The translations under genes were made by a program, and so were the position numbers. Shown here in pieces: positions 51,332 through 60,036 of a stretch of 64,000 nt of DNA. Source of the stretch: Flectonema sp. DT1601 (taxonomy: Eukaryota > Euglenozoa > Diplonemea > Diplonemida > Diplonemidae); assembly GCA_964019425.1 (NCBI GenBank), contig OZ025816.1, positions 989,001 to 1,053,000 of the forward strand. Direction: 5' to 3'. The notes beneath the pieces were generated by a model. It was not told where the DNA came from. It made no database searches and was given only the letters and a program-made list of their open reading frames with translations. Numbering within the stretch: position 1 is the first letter of the stretch; every line of letters starts with the position of its first letter.

Positions 51332-52071
51332 TTGCAACGCAAACCCACAAGGGGAACACACTCGGAAGACGATGTTACCATAAAGGCAGCCGAAAAGCGT
51401 GTACGCGCAATAGTAAGAAGGATGTGGGCGACATCAACAATCGATCAAAGAAAGCGGTTATGGTCGAGGTTTGCAAAATGGACCACCGACAAGAACCTCC
51501 CGATGGATGCGAATTCTGCAGTCTTATTCGTAACCGCAACAGGGGCGAAGTTACAGGGTCTTCTGAACTACGCGAAGGCATTGTCGGGGATTATGAAGCA
51601 CATTGGAATGGAGAACCAACCACTCAGAAGCTTTCAGATGGCCTTAAGGCAGATGGCGCTGCAATACCCGAATCGCAGGCAACTCCGATCCCGAGGGAAG
51701 TCCTGGAGGAGTGGAGCCAGACACAGGAACTGAAGGTTACAACCGCAGCGATGATCGCCTGGAAGACGATGTCACGCTGGGGGGAAGTCGCGGCGCTATC
51801 TTCGGCCAACTTCATACAGAGCGACCCTTTGACAGTAATAATAGACTGGAACCAGATACCAAAGGGAAAGAGGGAAAATCCATTCACGGCATCAAGGTTC
51901 GCGGTGATCACCGGAAGATGGACGGAGGAGATAAACCTGGCTATCAGAAGGTTGGGATTCTTCGATCGTCTGACAAAAGTCGACACTCCAGAGACAACGC
52001 TAAGATACGCAGGGTCGACTAGGGGGCTGGCTCTTTCACTACGTACAGCCCGAGTAACACAACATCTGTAG
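51332..52071 (+). pseudogene. tyrosine recombinase remnant lacking the HxxR box
   Basis: The N-terminal core-binding part (RRMWATSTIDQRKRLWSRFAKW...AVLFVTATGAKLQGLLNYAKAL) is in one frame and the catalytic part in another from ~51650. The first Arg (TMSRWGE) and the beta-hairpin Lys (IPKGKRENPF) are present. Sequence then jumps from FFDRLTKVDT to PETTLRYAGSTRG, so the ~55 residues that hold H-x-x-R and the second His in the intact relative are missing, while the nucleophile Tyr region remains. It cannot be an active recombinase. Confidence 0.7.
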
Positions 52072-52178
52072 CTCCAAGGACTGCCTGGAGACTTATGCAG
52101 AATTTCACTCGGAAGTCGAAGACCACATGACTCCCTACAACTGACGAGGGGAAGGCGGCACCTCTTCATGCCAAGGAA

Positions 52179-52450
52179 GTGGGGACCATCGATGTTGAAG
52201 AAGTGAAGAAGATGATGACTGAAGGTACCCGCAGGAGGTTCGGAGAGGTCTGGGACCAAACCTTTAATCCGAAGGGACAAGGGACCATTGGGTACAAGAA
52301 GGGCCATAAGGAGTCTAGTCTGCAGTCGGAACATGCGCGGCGACTGGTGGAGGCAGGGGTTGCAACCCTAGCCGACGGCCCCGGGATACTCGAGTCGATA
52401 CCCTTCACTATCCTCGAAGAACGGCAGGCTGGGATTCGACAACGGTTGTT
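52179..52450 (+). pseudogene. 5' fragment of the RT ORF
   Basis: FGEVWDQTFNP and SIPFTILEERQAGIRQRLL match the region before the RT fingers of the intact element (FNETWDLTFKN; VPFTVFEERETGDRQRF). Similarity ends near 52445, where unrelated sequence with tRNA-like parts begins. No palm or RNase H domain follows. Confidence 0.6.
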
Positions 52451-52515
52451 AAGTCCAATTTTGTACCCTTTTCCTTGCTACTTTCTTCTTACTAACTTTT
52501 CTGGTTGAAAAACAC

Positions 52516-52597
52516 AAAAAATGTGCCTGGGAATTGAACCCTTGCCACGGCTACCGAAGAGATTTAAGGTATCCACTCGGCTGTGCAGCCCTGGGAT
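52516..52597 (-). pseudogene. tRNA-Leu-like sequence with pol III signals
   Basis: On the minus strand: an A-box-like AGCCGAGTGGAT (52571-52582), then TCTCTTCGGTAGCCGTGG, much like the variable arm of eukaryotic tRNA-Leu, then a B box GGTTCAATTCC (52530-52540) and a T-run at 52516-52521. The anticodon arm is shortened and the acceptor ends do not pair, so it is a tRNA-derived piece, perhaps a SINE head, and not a working tRNA. Confidence 0.45.
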
Positions 52598-52767
52598 TTT
52601 CTTTTTTTTTTTTATTTATTTATTTGTGTGTTCTTAGCCTCTTTATGGAAATCCTTCCATTTTCCCTTCCCCCCAGTCTTAACGTAGGGGAGTCTACCAG
52701 GTACCTACCCTGGACGCCCTTCGGGTGCGGGATTTGAACTAATTGCGTGTACGGGCGCGATGGGTTA

Positions 52768-52845
52768 TTGCAGTGGCAGGGGGTCGAACCAGCGATCACC
52801 CAGCCCCAGGGCGAGGGTTATACCACTACCCCTGGGATACCGCAA
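52768..52845 (-). pseudogene. tRNA-like sequence with paired acceptor ends
   Basis: A 78-nt minus-strand sequence. The ends TTGCGGT and ACTGCAA pair over 7 bp, with A-box-like GGGGTAGTGGTATAA and B-box GGTTCGACCCC. The internal arms fold poorly: CCCAGGG can pair with CCCTGGG instead of forming D and anticodon stems. A further B-box-like AGTTCAAATCCCG lies just beyond (about 52724-52736). Confidence 0.35.
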
Positions 52846-53848
52846 CTTTTTATTATTATTACTTTTCTGCAATTTTTATTTATAAATAAGTTTTCGAAAA
52901 GGTGGGAAGTAACGGGCTGGGGGCTTTTGGCTCCTGCCCTATTCCCGATGTAAACTTTCTTTTTTTTTTTTTTTTTTTTTTTTTTTTCAACAGGCCCAAA
53001 GGGCGACAATGACTGTTGCCGACCAAGGAATAATATTCAAATGAATTTTCGTTTCAAAGAAACGAACAGGATTAAGGGAGAGGCAGAAAAAAAAAAAAAA
53101 AGTAATATGAAGAGGAAATAATCAAACATGAAAAAAAAAAATAAAATAAAAATAAATAAACGTTATATATAAGCAATTTCTTTTTTTTTTCGCAATTTTT
53201 TATTTATTTATTACCTTTCTGTCCCAACGGGACGACAAATGAAAAATGTCCTCCCTTAGCTGAAAATGCACACTGCACCCTGTTTTATCAAGTCCTTTGC
53301 TTTTGTTTTTCTGAAAGATATCTGTAGTTGTTGTTATATTAATATGCTAGCACGAAAACGACGGCTAGGTTTATGATGATTGGATATGTGGCTTAGGTTA
53401 TCTGTTTGTTACATTTGGAAGTATTTTACAACAGGTTTATCGAACCTGTATCTGCAATGTGTGTGACCCTGGGATGGGAATATAGGAATTTAGTTATATT
53501 AATAAGGTTATCGTTCATTATTTCCAATAAAATAGAAATGTGGGAAGAACTATGGGATGGCGGGACGCAGCCCCCCCCCCAACCCCCCCCAAGGGGGGGG
53601 GGGCCACTAATAAAGGCCAACTTCTTGAAAAAGAATCAAGAAAAAACAAAAATGCCCTCACCCAGGGTCGAACTGGGCGGTTTACAGCCATTTGGGTTTT
53701 GTAAAGAATGGTTAGTTCTGAAACTATTTGTGTAGGAAAGACCCTTTACCCAAAAAGAAATGAAATCAAAGATTGCTTTTTCACAGCTTGGCACCTAAAA
53801 TCCAAAACTCATTAAGAAGGAAAAAATTATTTCAAAAATAAAATCTTT
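52846..53848. other. low-complexity spacer before the SL array
   Basis: T-run at 52959-52987, A-runs near 53087, 53131 and 53150, and a C9-11/G12 inverted tract at 53571-53602. A third tRNA T-arm-like sequence lies on the minus strand at 53661-53677 (CCCAG-TTCGACC-CTGGG) and runs into TTTTT. No protein gene is seen. Confidence 0.5.
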
Positions 53849-54104
53849 GTAAAAAATTTTAATATATTTTTTTTTTTTTGGCTTTCTTCCCCGAAAGACG
53901 TAATTTTCGCCGCTCCCACGTTAACGTTAACGTTAAAGCTAAGGCCGAGCCCAAGCCCCCACTCTTCAAAATAAATAAAACTTGCTGCAAATTCATTCCT
54001 CCTCTTACTTCCCTACCTGCAAGCAAGCATTTCTGTTAGTACCGGCTAGTAGTTCTAAAAGCCACACAGTTTCTAATAACCTGAGGTAACTACTTTTTAA
54101 GGTT

Positions 54105-54222
54105 AACCAACGATTCTAAAGCTACAGTTTCTGTACTTTATTGGTACAGTCTCAACATCCGAGCTTGCTTGGAATATTTAGCTGACCTCTTAGGAAGAAT
54201 TTTCTTCCTTTGGGGTTTTTTT
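54105..54222 (+). ncRNA. spliced-leader RNA gene, copy 1
   Basis: The SL exon is 39 nt, 54105-54143, beginning AACCAACGATT and ending CAGTTTCTGTACTTTATTG, then a GT donor. The ~75-nt intron part holds a perfect inverted repeat GGAAGAA-TT-TTCTTCC enclosing an Sm-like AATTTTC, followed by GGGG and a T7 run (54216-54222) as probable terminator. The exon's 3' half equals, from memory, that of kinetoplastid and diplonemid SLs. SL RNA donates its exon to all trans-spliced mRNAs, matching the AG acceptors before the protein genes here. Confidence 0.88.
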
Positions 54223-54544
54223 ATTGTCCGTGGACTTGTGTTTGCCAAGTAGAAGAAAATGTACAAAGATGTTTCCTCCATTTTTACGTAAAAATTTTTA
54301 ATATATATTTTTTTTTTTTGGCTTTCTTCCCCGAAAGACGTAATTTTCGCCGCTCCCACGTTAACGTTAACGTTAAAGCTAAGGCCGAGCCCAAGCCCCC
54401 ACTCTTCAAAATAAATAAAACTTGCTGCAAATTCATTCCTCCCCTTACTTCCCTACCCGCAAGCAAGCATTTCTGTTAGTACTGGCTAGTAGTTCTAAAA
54501 GCCACACAGTTTCTAATAACCTGAGGTAACTACTTTTTAAGGTT

Positions 54545-54662
54545 AACCAACGATTCTAAAGCTACAGTTTCTGTACTTTATTGGTACAGTCTCAACATCC
54601 GAGCTTGCTTGGAATATTTAGCTGACCTCTTAGGAAGAATTTTCTTCCTTTGGGGTTTTTTT
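54545..54662 (+). ncRNA. spliced-leader RNA gene, copy 2
   Basis: Exon 54545-54583, GT donor at 54584, Sm-like hairpin and T7 run at 54656-54662. Same sequence as copy 1 through exon and intron as far as I can see. Confidence 0.88.
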
Positions 54663-54984
54663 ATTGTCCGTGGACTTGTGTTTGCCAAGTAGAAGAAAAT
54701 GTACAAAGATGTTTCCTCCATTTTTACGTAAAAAATTTTAATATATTTTTTTTTTTTTGGCTTTCTTCCCCGAAAGACGTAATTTTCGCCGCTCCCACGT
54801 TAACGTTAACGTTAAAGCTAAGGCCGAGCCCAAGCCCCCACTCTCCAAAATAAATAAAACTTGCTGCAAATTCATTCCTCCCCTTACTTCCCTACCCCGC
54901 AAGCAAGCATTTCTGTTAGTACCGGCTAGTAGTTCTAAAAGCCACACAGTTTCTAATAACCTGAGGTAACTACTTTTTAAGGTT

Positions 54985-55102
54985 AACCAACGATTCTAAA
55001 GCTACAGTTTCTGTACTTTATTGGTACAGTCTCAACATCCGAGCTTGCTTGGAATATTTAGCTGACCTCTTAGGAAGAATTTTCTTCCTTTGGGGTTTTT
55101 TT
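54985..55102 (+). ncRNA. spliced-leader RNA gene, copy 3
   Basis: Exon 54985-55023, donor at 55024, T7 run at 55096-55102. Intact. Confidence 0.88.
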
Positions 55103-55424
55103 ATTGTCCGTGGACTTGTGTTTGCCAAGTAGAAGAAAATGTACAAAGATGTTTCCTCCATTTTTACGTAAAAAATTTTAATATATATTTTTTTTTTTTG
55201 GCTTTCTTCCCCGAAAGACGTAATTTTCGCCGCTCCCACGTTAACGTTAACGTTAAAGCTAAGGCCGAGCCCAAGCCCCCACTCTTCAAAATAAATAAAA
55301 CTTGCTGCAAATTCATTCCTCCCCTTACTTCCCTACCCGCAAGCAAGCATTTCTGTTAGTACCGGCTAGTAGTTCTAAAAGCCACACAGTTTCTAATAAC
55401 CTGAGGTAACTACTTTTTAAGGTT

Positions 55425-55542
55425 AACCAACGATTCTAAAGCTACAGTTTCTGTACTTTATTGGTACAGTCTCAACATCCGAGCTTGCTTGGAATATTTA
55501 GCTGACCTCTTAGGAAGAATTTTCTTCCTTTGGGGTTTTTTT
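55425..55542 (+). ncRNA. spliced-leader RNA gene, copy 4
   Basis: Exon 55425-55463, donor at 55464, T7 run at 55536-55542. Intact; it is the last complete SL gene before the retrotransposon. Confidence 0.88.
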
Positions 55543-55865
55543 ATTGTCCGTGGACTTGTGTTTGCCAAGTAGAAGAAAATGTACAAAGATGTTTCCTCCA
55601 TTTTTACGTAAAAAATTTTAATATATATTTTTTTTTTTTGGCTTTCTTCCCCGAAAGACGTAATTTTCGCCGCTCCCACGTTAACGTTAACGTTAAAGCT
55701 AAGGCCGAGCCCAAGCCCCCACTCTTCAAAATAAATAAAACTTGCTGCAAATTCATTCCTCCCCTTACTTCCCTACCCGCAAAGCAAGCATTTCTGTTAG
55801 TACCGGCTAGTAGTTCTAAAAGCCACACAGTTTCTAATAACCTGAGGTAACTACTTTTTAAGGTT

Positions 55866-55891
55866 AACCAACGATTCTAAAGCTAAAGTTT
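55866..55891 (+). pseudogene. first 26 nt of an SL exon, cut by the retrotransposon
   Basis: SL exon nt 1-26, with one change (GCTAAAGTTT for GCTACAGTTT), directly followed by the element's TTGCAAATT end. The other 13 nt are at 60604-60616. Confidence 0.9.
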
Positions 55892-56263
55892 TTGCAAATT
55901 TATTTCAGTAATTGCGCAGCCATCCAAAATGCACCAGAATTTAGGCAGAAAACTTTCTTACTAGAAAAGTAAGAAAGGTTTTTTTGCCCAAGGAAAGGAT
56001 GCTGGATTTCTGCGCATAAGCAGATTTAGGAAAGATAGATAAGGTATAATAGGATGAGAAAGGACTCCTTTTAGTATGCAATTAGTTTTTGAAATCTAGG
56101 TGTTCGGCTGCTAATTCAGTTAGCAGTAAAAAAATCATGGAGTTTTGGTGCTAAGTTGTCTTTTTGTTATAGTTTAAATAACTTGGATTCTAATAAACTT
56201 ATTCTTTTACTTTTGCAGTTATTTGCCACCTTGTCACATCTCACCACTAAAAGTAAAAGAAAA
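55892..56263 (+). repeat. A1 terminal repeat
   Basis: 372 nt starting TTGCAAATTTATTTCAG, repeated at 60037-60408 (A2). It holds an internal acceptor-like tract ending TTTTACTTTTGCAG at 56218, which could be the trans-splice site for the element mRNA. Confidence 0.93.
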
Positions 56264-56398
56264 CAGCAACAGCTCCAGCAGCATTTTCAAAATACACCAC
56301 ATCAGCAGACCTCGCAGGGGCCACAGCCTGTACCACCACCAGTGCTTCCTGCAGCGCCTCAGCAAGGTACTCAGCAAGGTGGAGAAGAAGATTCACAG

Positions 56399-56887
56399 AT
56401 GCAGTCTGCTGTATTAGACACGAATAGTGTTTTAGACTGGATTCCAATCATGGAACAACGGCTGACAGAGATCTTGCTGATTAAACTGGAATCAAAATTC
56501 GTAGGAAGAGTTCCCCCTGGACCAGGGGTTGAGTTGCTAGAGAATTATTACAATAACTTAGAAAGATTCATATTAGCTATGGAATTCATCCCAGGATGGG
56601 ACAAGAACGAGAATGCAGTCTCATTAGGAAATAACTTGTTGAGAGATTTGAAGATTCAGAATATGTATTGCATGAATGGGACAAAGAGGTCGGATCTAAT
56701 CAATCAGCTTAAAACAGAGGCTAATGATCCGTTACAGAAGGCTAATGCAGTACTTATGGCAAAGAAGAAAGCAATTACCAGAAACCTTACAAGCAGTGCA
56801 AGTACAAAAGGAAGAAAAGGAGGATATGTTCCATTCCGTAGGACGCTCCAGCGAGGACAGGGAAACGGAAGGGCTGGGGGACAATGA
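56399..56887 (+). CDS. gag-like protein of the YR retrotransposon
   Basis: ATG 56399 is the first ATG after the acceptor-like site at 56218 and opens 162 codons to a TGA at 56885-56887. The frame is open further up (from 56156) without an ATG, through a Gln/Pro-rich part. The protein is helical with a basic tail (KGRKGGYVPFRRTLQRGQGNGRAGGQ) that could bind RNA; no zinc knuckle is seen. WDKNENAVSLGNNLL aligns with the gag-like protein of the degenerate element. The TGA overlaps an ATG (ATGA at 56884), and the recombinase frame continues in the same frame after the stop. Confidence 0.6.
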   Translation: MQSAVLDTNSVLDWIPIMEQRLTEILLIKLESKFVGRVPPGPGVELLENYYNNLERFILAMEFIPGWDKNENAVSLGNNLLRDLKIQNMYCMNGTKRSDLINQLKTEANDPLQKANAVLMAKKKAITRNLTSSASTKGRKGGYVPFRRTLQRGQGNGRAGGQ

Positions 56888-58120
56888 CTGGCGACGTCCA
56901 GCCCTACACTGCCAGTGAGGAGAGCAAGAGCCTCGGGAAACTTGCTACAAATATTGAAGGTAAAGAAGCAGGTAGAAATAGAAAGAGGAACACTGAAAAT
57001 TCAGAGAAATCTCAAAGTAATTGGTCTAATGCGCAGGTATACCCCGGGAAAGCCTGGGATGGCAATTTCAAAAAGTATCTCATCTCTAAGTCCAGTCAGG
57101 GAAAATTCAAAGAATCTCAAAAATCTGGAAAAGACAGACTTAGTAGAAAAAGTGGAGGAAGAACCCAGAAGGGACTCTTCAGGGGTGATCCAAAATGTCC
57201 TTCTAGACATAGTGGAGCCCTCTGCCCTGAGCAGAAATCAGAAGGAAGACTCTGTGGGAGTGCTCCAAGCAACAGAAAGACTTGGAGAGACAATGGAGAA
57301 GATGTGGGCAAAGGAGACCACTTCCAGCAGGAAGCAGCTCTGGAAGAGACTGATAAATTGGGCAGGCAGCCAGAACCTACAAGTCAATGGGGACACAGCT
57401 GTTCTCTTCGTGATGGCAACGGGAGCAGCGGAATCGGCGCTTCTTACATATTCAAAGCACCTGTCAGCCCTGATGGGGAAGATGGGAATGGACAGCAAGC
57501 CACTTTTAACCTTAGCAGCAGCAATCAGAGCAGCAGGAGGGAACATTCCAACTCAGCAAGCAATCCCCATGAAGAGGGAGCACTTAGTAGGACGGGCGAT
57601 GAAACAATGTACGAGGACGAGAGTCGCGATGCTCATCAGCTGGAAGGCAGCCGCACGATGGGGAGAGACAGCAGGACTAGCAAGGGAGCAGTTTATACTG
57701 ATTTCAAAGGAAGAAATAATAATAGATTGGGCAACCACACCAAAGGGCCGCAGAGGCAATCCGTTCTACCCGAGCAGATGGGCCGTGTTGGTCGGGGATC
57801 TCGTGGAGGAAATAGCGGATGGACTGACGGAAATAGAAGAATTCGAAACCTTACATCCGTGGGACACATCACGACTAGTAAAAGAGTGGAAGGAAGACAG
57901 TATTATGAAAACCTATACAGCCCACTCGATAAAAAGAGGCGCAATAAGCACCTTACTAGAGCTCCTCGCGGGCGGATGCGACCTGAAGGAAGAGCTGATA
58001 AGCCGCCTTGCAAAGCACTCGACGACGTCGGCGATCTCAAATACAACAATAAGATACGGAGGGAACGCAATCGCCACCGCTCGGGCCCTGAAGACATCCT
58101 TAGTGACGAAGTTCCTATAA
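56888..58120 (+). CDS. tyrosine recombinase of the YR retrotransposon
   Basis: Frame open for ~410 codons directly after the gag TGA and in the same frame, with no ATG before the conserved part, so expression probably needs readthrough or reinitiation. Numbering from 56915: core-binding domain ~120-210 (MEKMWAKETTSSRKQLWKRL...AVLFVMATGAAESALLTYSK); catalytic residues R248 (ARWGE), K277 (TTPKGRRGNPF), H337 with K340/R341 (TAHSIKRGAIS), H368 (AKHSTTSAIS) and nucleophile Y381 (TTIRYGG). The full R-K-H-R-H-Y set is present, so this recombinase could be active. It would integrate and excise a circular DNA, unlike a DDE integrase. Confidence 0.82.
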   Translation: MATSSPTLPVRRARASGNLLQILKVKKQVEIERGTLKIQRNLKVIGLMRRYTPGKPGMAISKSISSLSPVRENSKNLKNLEKTDLVEKVEEEPRRDSSGVIQNVLLDIVEPSALSRNQKEDSVGVLQATERLGETMEKMWAKETTSSRKQLWKRLINWAGSQNLQVNGDTAVLFVMATGAAESALLTYSKHLSALMGKMGMDSKPLLTLAAAIRAAGGNIPTQQAIPMKREHLVGRAMKQCTRTRVAMLISWKAAARWGETAGLAREQFILISKEEIIIDWATTPKGRRGNPFYPSRWAVLVGDLVEEIADGLTEIEEFETLHPWDTSRLVKEWKEDSIMKTYTAHSIKRGAISTLLELLAGGCDLKEELISRLAKHSTTSAISNTTIRYGGNAIATARALKTSLVTKFL

Positions 58121-58454
58121 AACTGATAAGAAAAATGGGGGCTCAGTTCACACACAGGGCTAAGTCAACAAGGATACCGAGTACGAGCTACGAGAAGTCG
58201 GCCCCATTACACGCAGCGATCGTACAGCCGATGGATATTCAAATAATCAAAGACCGGATGCTTCCGAGCGTCCTAGAGCGTTTCAACGAGACTTGGGACT
58301 TGACATTTAAAAATGCAGGAAATCTGAAAAGTTTAGGTAAAAATAGAGAGAAGAATCCCCCTCCCAGACTCGGACCGGCGCTCCCTAACGACCCTTCGAG
58401 ACACTCATCCCGTTCTCCCTCCAACCATTCCACCACTCCCCACCTGAAAGATAA

Positions 58455-59924
58455 AAAACCCAAAATTCTTTTCAAAAAACAAAGCTTTCCTGTCTTCACT
58501 CTAAGGAGTTAGTAAGGTGTAAAATTGCAGTACCTTTTAAGAAGGAACTTTCTAAGTCCAGGAACGTGCCTTTCACAGTTTTCGAGGAAAGGGAGACAGG
58601 AGATAGGCAGCGCTTTATCTTGTGGACTAAGGAAGAGAACGAGAAGATTTACGAGACTGGATATGAACCGTTTGTACCTTTACAACATATCTCGAAGTAC
58701 TTAGGTGCAGTGCACTCAGAAGTAGCTTCTTTAAGAGACTTTAAAACAGGTTTTTATCAGATACTTATTCCAGAGGCTTCGAGACCTCTTTTTACCTTCG
58801 AGGATGCCTCGGGGGACTGGTTCGCGCTAACCAGATTACCGATGGGGCACGTTTGTGCGCCCGAAATTATGAATACGATTACTGCAGTAGTTTCTGGCGA
58901 CCCCTTGTTTGTTAGGCCAGAATTTGCAGAAAAGCAAGTGAAAATTGATTGGTGGATAGATAATATAAGGATTTATGGGGATAAAGAAAGGGTCCGAGAG
59001 GCCACGAATAGAATGGACGAGTTTGCCAGGCTTTGCAACGCAACCTGGAAGGTACAAGATACTGTTAATTTAGGCACTGAATACGAATTTTTAGGTGCAT
59101 TTTTCTCACATCCTACTAGGGAAGTTTCTTTAGGTGAAAAGATTACTAAAAGAATAAAAGCTTGCAATTTGAACTGCATAACTGCAGCAGCAGCAGAATC
59201 TCTTTCGGGAAGGCTTTTGCATGCTAGTGCCATATCGGGGGTCCCTCCTGGTAGGTTCTGGTTTGCAATGAAGTTTCTGCGAAGACTTACTAATAAGCTC
59301 AATCGAGGAGCAATTCTTGTTTCAGAAAAGATTTCTTTACCAAACTCAGTGAAAGCTGAGCTGCGCGCGTGGATGCACCAAGTCCAGAAGGGACGTACTA
59401 TTCCACCAGATGAGAAGGTCGGTAAAACTGCAGAGGTCTTTATCGATGCCTCGCTCAAGGGCTGGGGAGGTGTGATTGTTTGGGACTCTGCAGAGATGGA
59501 AATCTTAGGTGGCCAATGGCCTTTAGGCGAAGAACGCCATATTAACATTCTCGAGGCAGATGCCTTAGGGAAGACTTTGAGCGCTATTACTAGAGCGGAC
59601 CATTTGTCCATCTGGGTCGATAACACCACGGTCTGCGGATCGTTCAGAAAGAAGATGTGTGCTCGCTCACACTCTCTTAATTCATTTATTTTAGTTTCAA
59701 TAGAAAAATTACTTCGTTTAAAATGTTCTTTCACACTTCAATGGGTGAGCACAAAGTATAACCCCGCAGACATCCCCTCGAGGGAGCCTATCACCTCGGA
59801 AACGAGGGCGAAGGTCGAACTTGCGCTCGGGGGCCTCTTCAACTCGCGACGGGGTGGCGGAGCCGGTGTCACGCCGAATCGAAACGGGCACCAGCCACTA
59901 CCCCAACGCAATAAACTGTCTTAG
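58455..59924 (+). CDS. reverse transcriptase / RNase H of the YR retrotransposon
   Basis: Frame open from ~58455 after a TAA, without a clear ATG. RT blocks: SLRDFKTGFYQILIPE (first catalytic Asp), ALTRLPMGHVCAPEI, and KIDWWIDNIRIYG, where the usual xxDD is WIDN. RNase H follows with all four acidic residues: VFIDASLKGWGGV, INILEADAL, IWVDNTTVCG and KYNPADIPSRE. The sequence expected before the fingers (MDIQIIKDRMLPSVLERFNETWDLTF) is at ~58228-58310 in a different frame, so a frame change lies between ~58320 and 58510. The last ~20 codons run into B1. Family assignment is firm; activity is uncertain because of WIDN and the frame change. Confidence 0.82.
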   Translation, partial: KTQNSFQKTKLSCLHSKELVRCKIAVPFKKELSKSRNVPFTVFEERETGDRQRFILWTKEENEKIYETGYEPFVPLQHISKYLGAVHSEVASLRDFKTGFYQILIPEASRPLFTFEDASGDWFALTRLPMGHVCAPEIMNTITAVVSGDPLFVRPEFAEKQVKIDWWIDNIRIYGDKERVREATNRMDEFARLCNATWKVQDTVNLGTEYEFLGAFFSHPTREVSLGEKITKRIKACNLNCITAAAAESLSGRLLHASAISGVPPGRFWFAMKFLRRLTNKLNRGAILVSEKISLPNSVKAELRAWMHQVQKGRTIPPDEKVGKTAEVFIDASLKGWGGVIVWDSAEMEILGGQWPLGEERHINILEADALGKTLSAITRADHLSIWVDNTTVCGSFRKKMCARSHSLNSFILVSIEKLLRLKCSFTLQWVSTKYNPADIPSREPITSETRAKVELALGGLFNSRRGGGAGVTPNRNGHQPLPQRNKLS

Positions 59925-60036
59925 ACAGCTTCTCTGTGTTTGCTAGTTTGATCCATTAGTTTGTTTTATTAGTTTAATTAGTTTCATCTATACATTTCAT
60001 TCGTCAGGTGCATGATATGGAAGGCAAGCGCAATTA
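59862..60036 (+). repeat. B1 repeat
   Basis: 175 nt from GCCGGTGTCACGCC to GGCAAGCGCAATTA, repeated as B2 at 60429-60603. The RT stop codon TAG lies inside it. It abuts A2, and the junction GCAAT-T-ATTGC is a perfect inverted repeat. Confidence 0.92.

Larger units (their letters stand above)
49845..52450 (+). mobile_element. degenerate YR retroelement (gag-like, YR and RT remnants)
   Basis: Order gag-like, tyrosine recombinase, RT start: the same as the intact element at 55.9-60.6 kb and homologous to it by eye (SRWGE, IDWNQIPKGKRENPF, IPFTILEERQAG versus ARWGE, IDWATTPKGRRGNPF, VPFTVFEERETG). It has several frame changes, lacks the central catalytic part of the recombinase, and the RT stops after its first few dozen residues near 52450. 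No terminal repeats like A or B are seen in direct orientation. A dead relative, not a copy, of the later element. Confidence 0.75.
53849..55891 (+). repeat. tandem array of ~440-bp SL RNA gene units, left part
   Basis: Units share GGCTTTCTTCCCCGAAAGAC at 53880, 54320, 54759, 55200 and 55640, so the period is 439-441 bp. Each holds a T-run, three overlapping CGTTAA motifs (ACGTTAACGTTAACGTTAAA), a ~200-bp upstream region and the SL RNA gene. Copies are nearly identical, with changes mainly in T-run length. The fifth unit is cut inside its SL exon at 55891 by a retrotransposon and the array resumes at 60604. Confidence 0.92.

Noticed and set aside
52768-52845. Functional tRNA gene
   Set aside because: Acceptor ends pair, but D, anticodon and T arms do not fold properly and position 33 is not T; kept only as tRNA-like.
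54138-55850. Repeated short frames in the SL units (MGFFYCPWTCVCQVEENVQRC and antisense partners)
   Set aside because: They copy the 440-bp non-coding unit, cross the T-run and SL gene, and change frame with T-run length.
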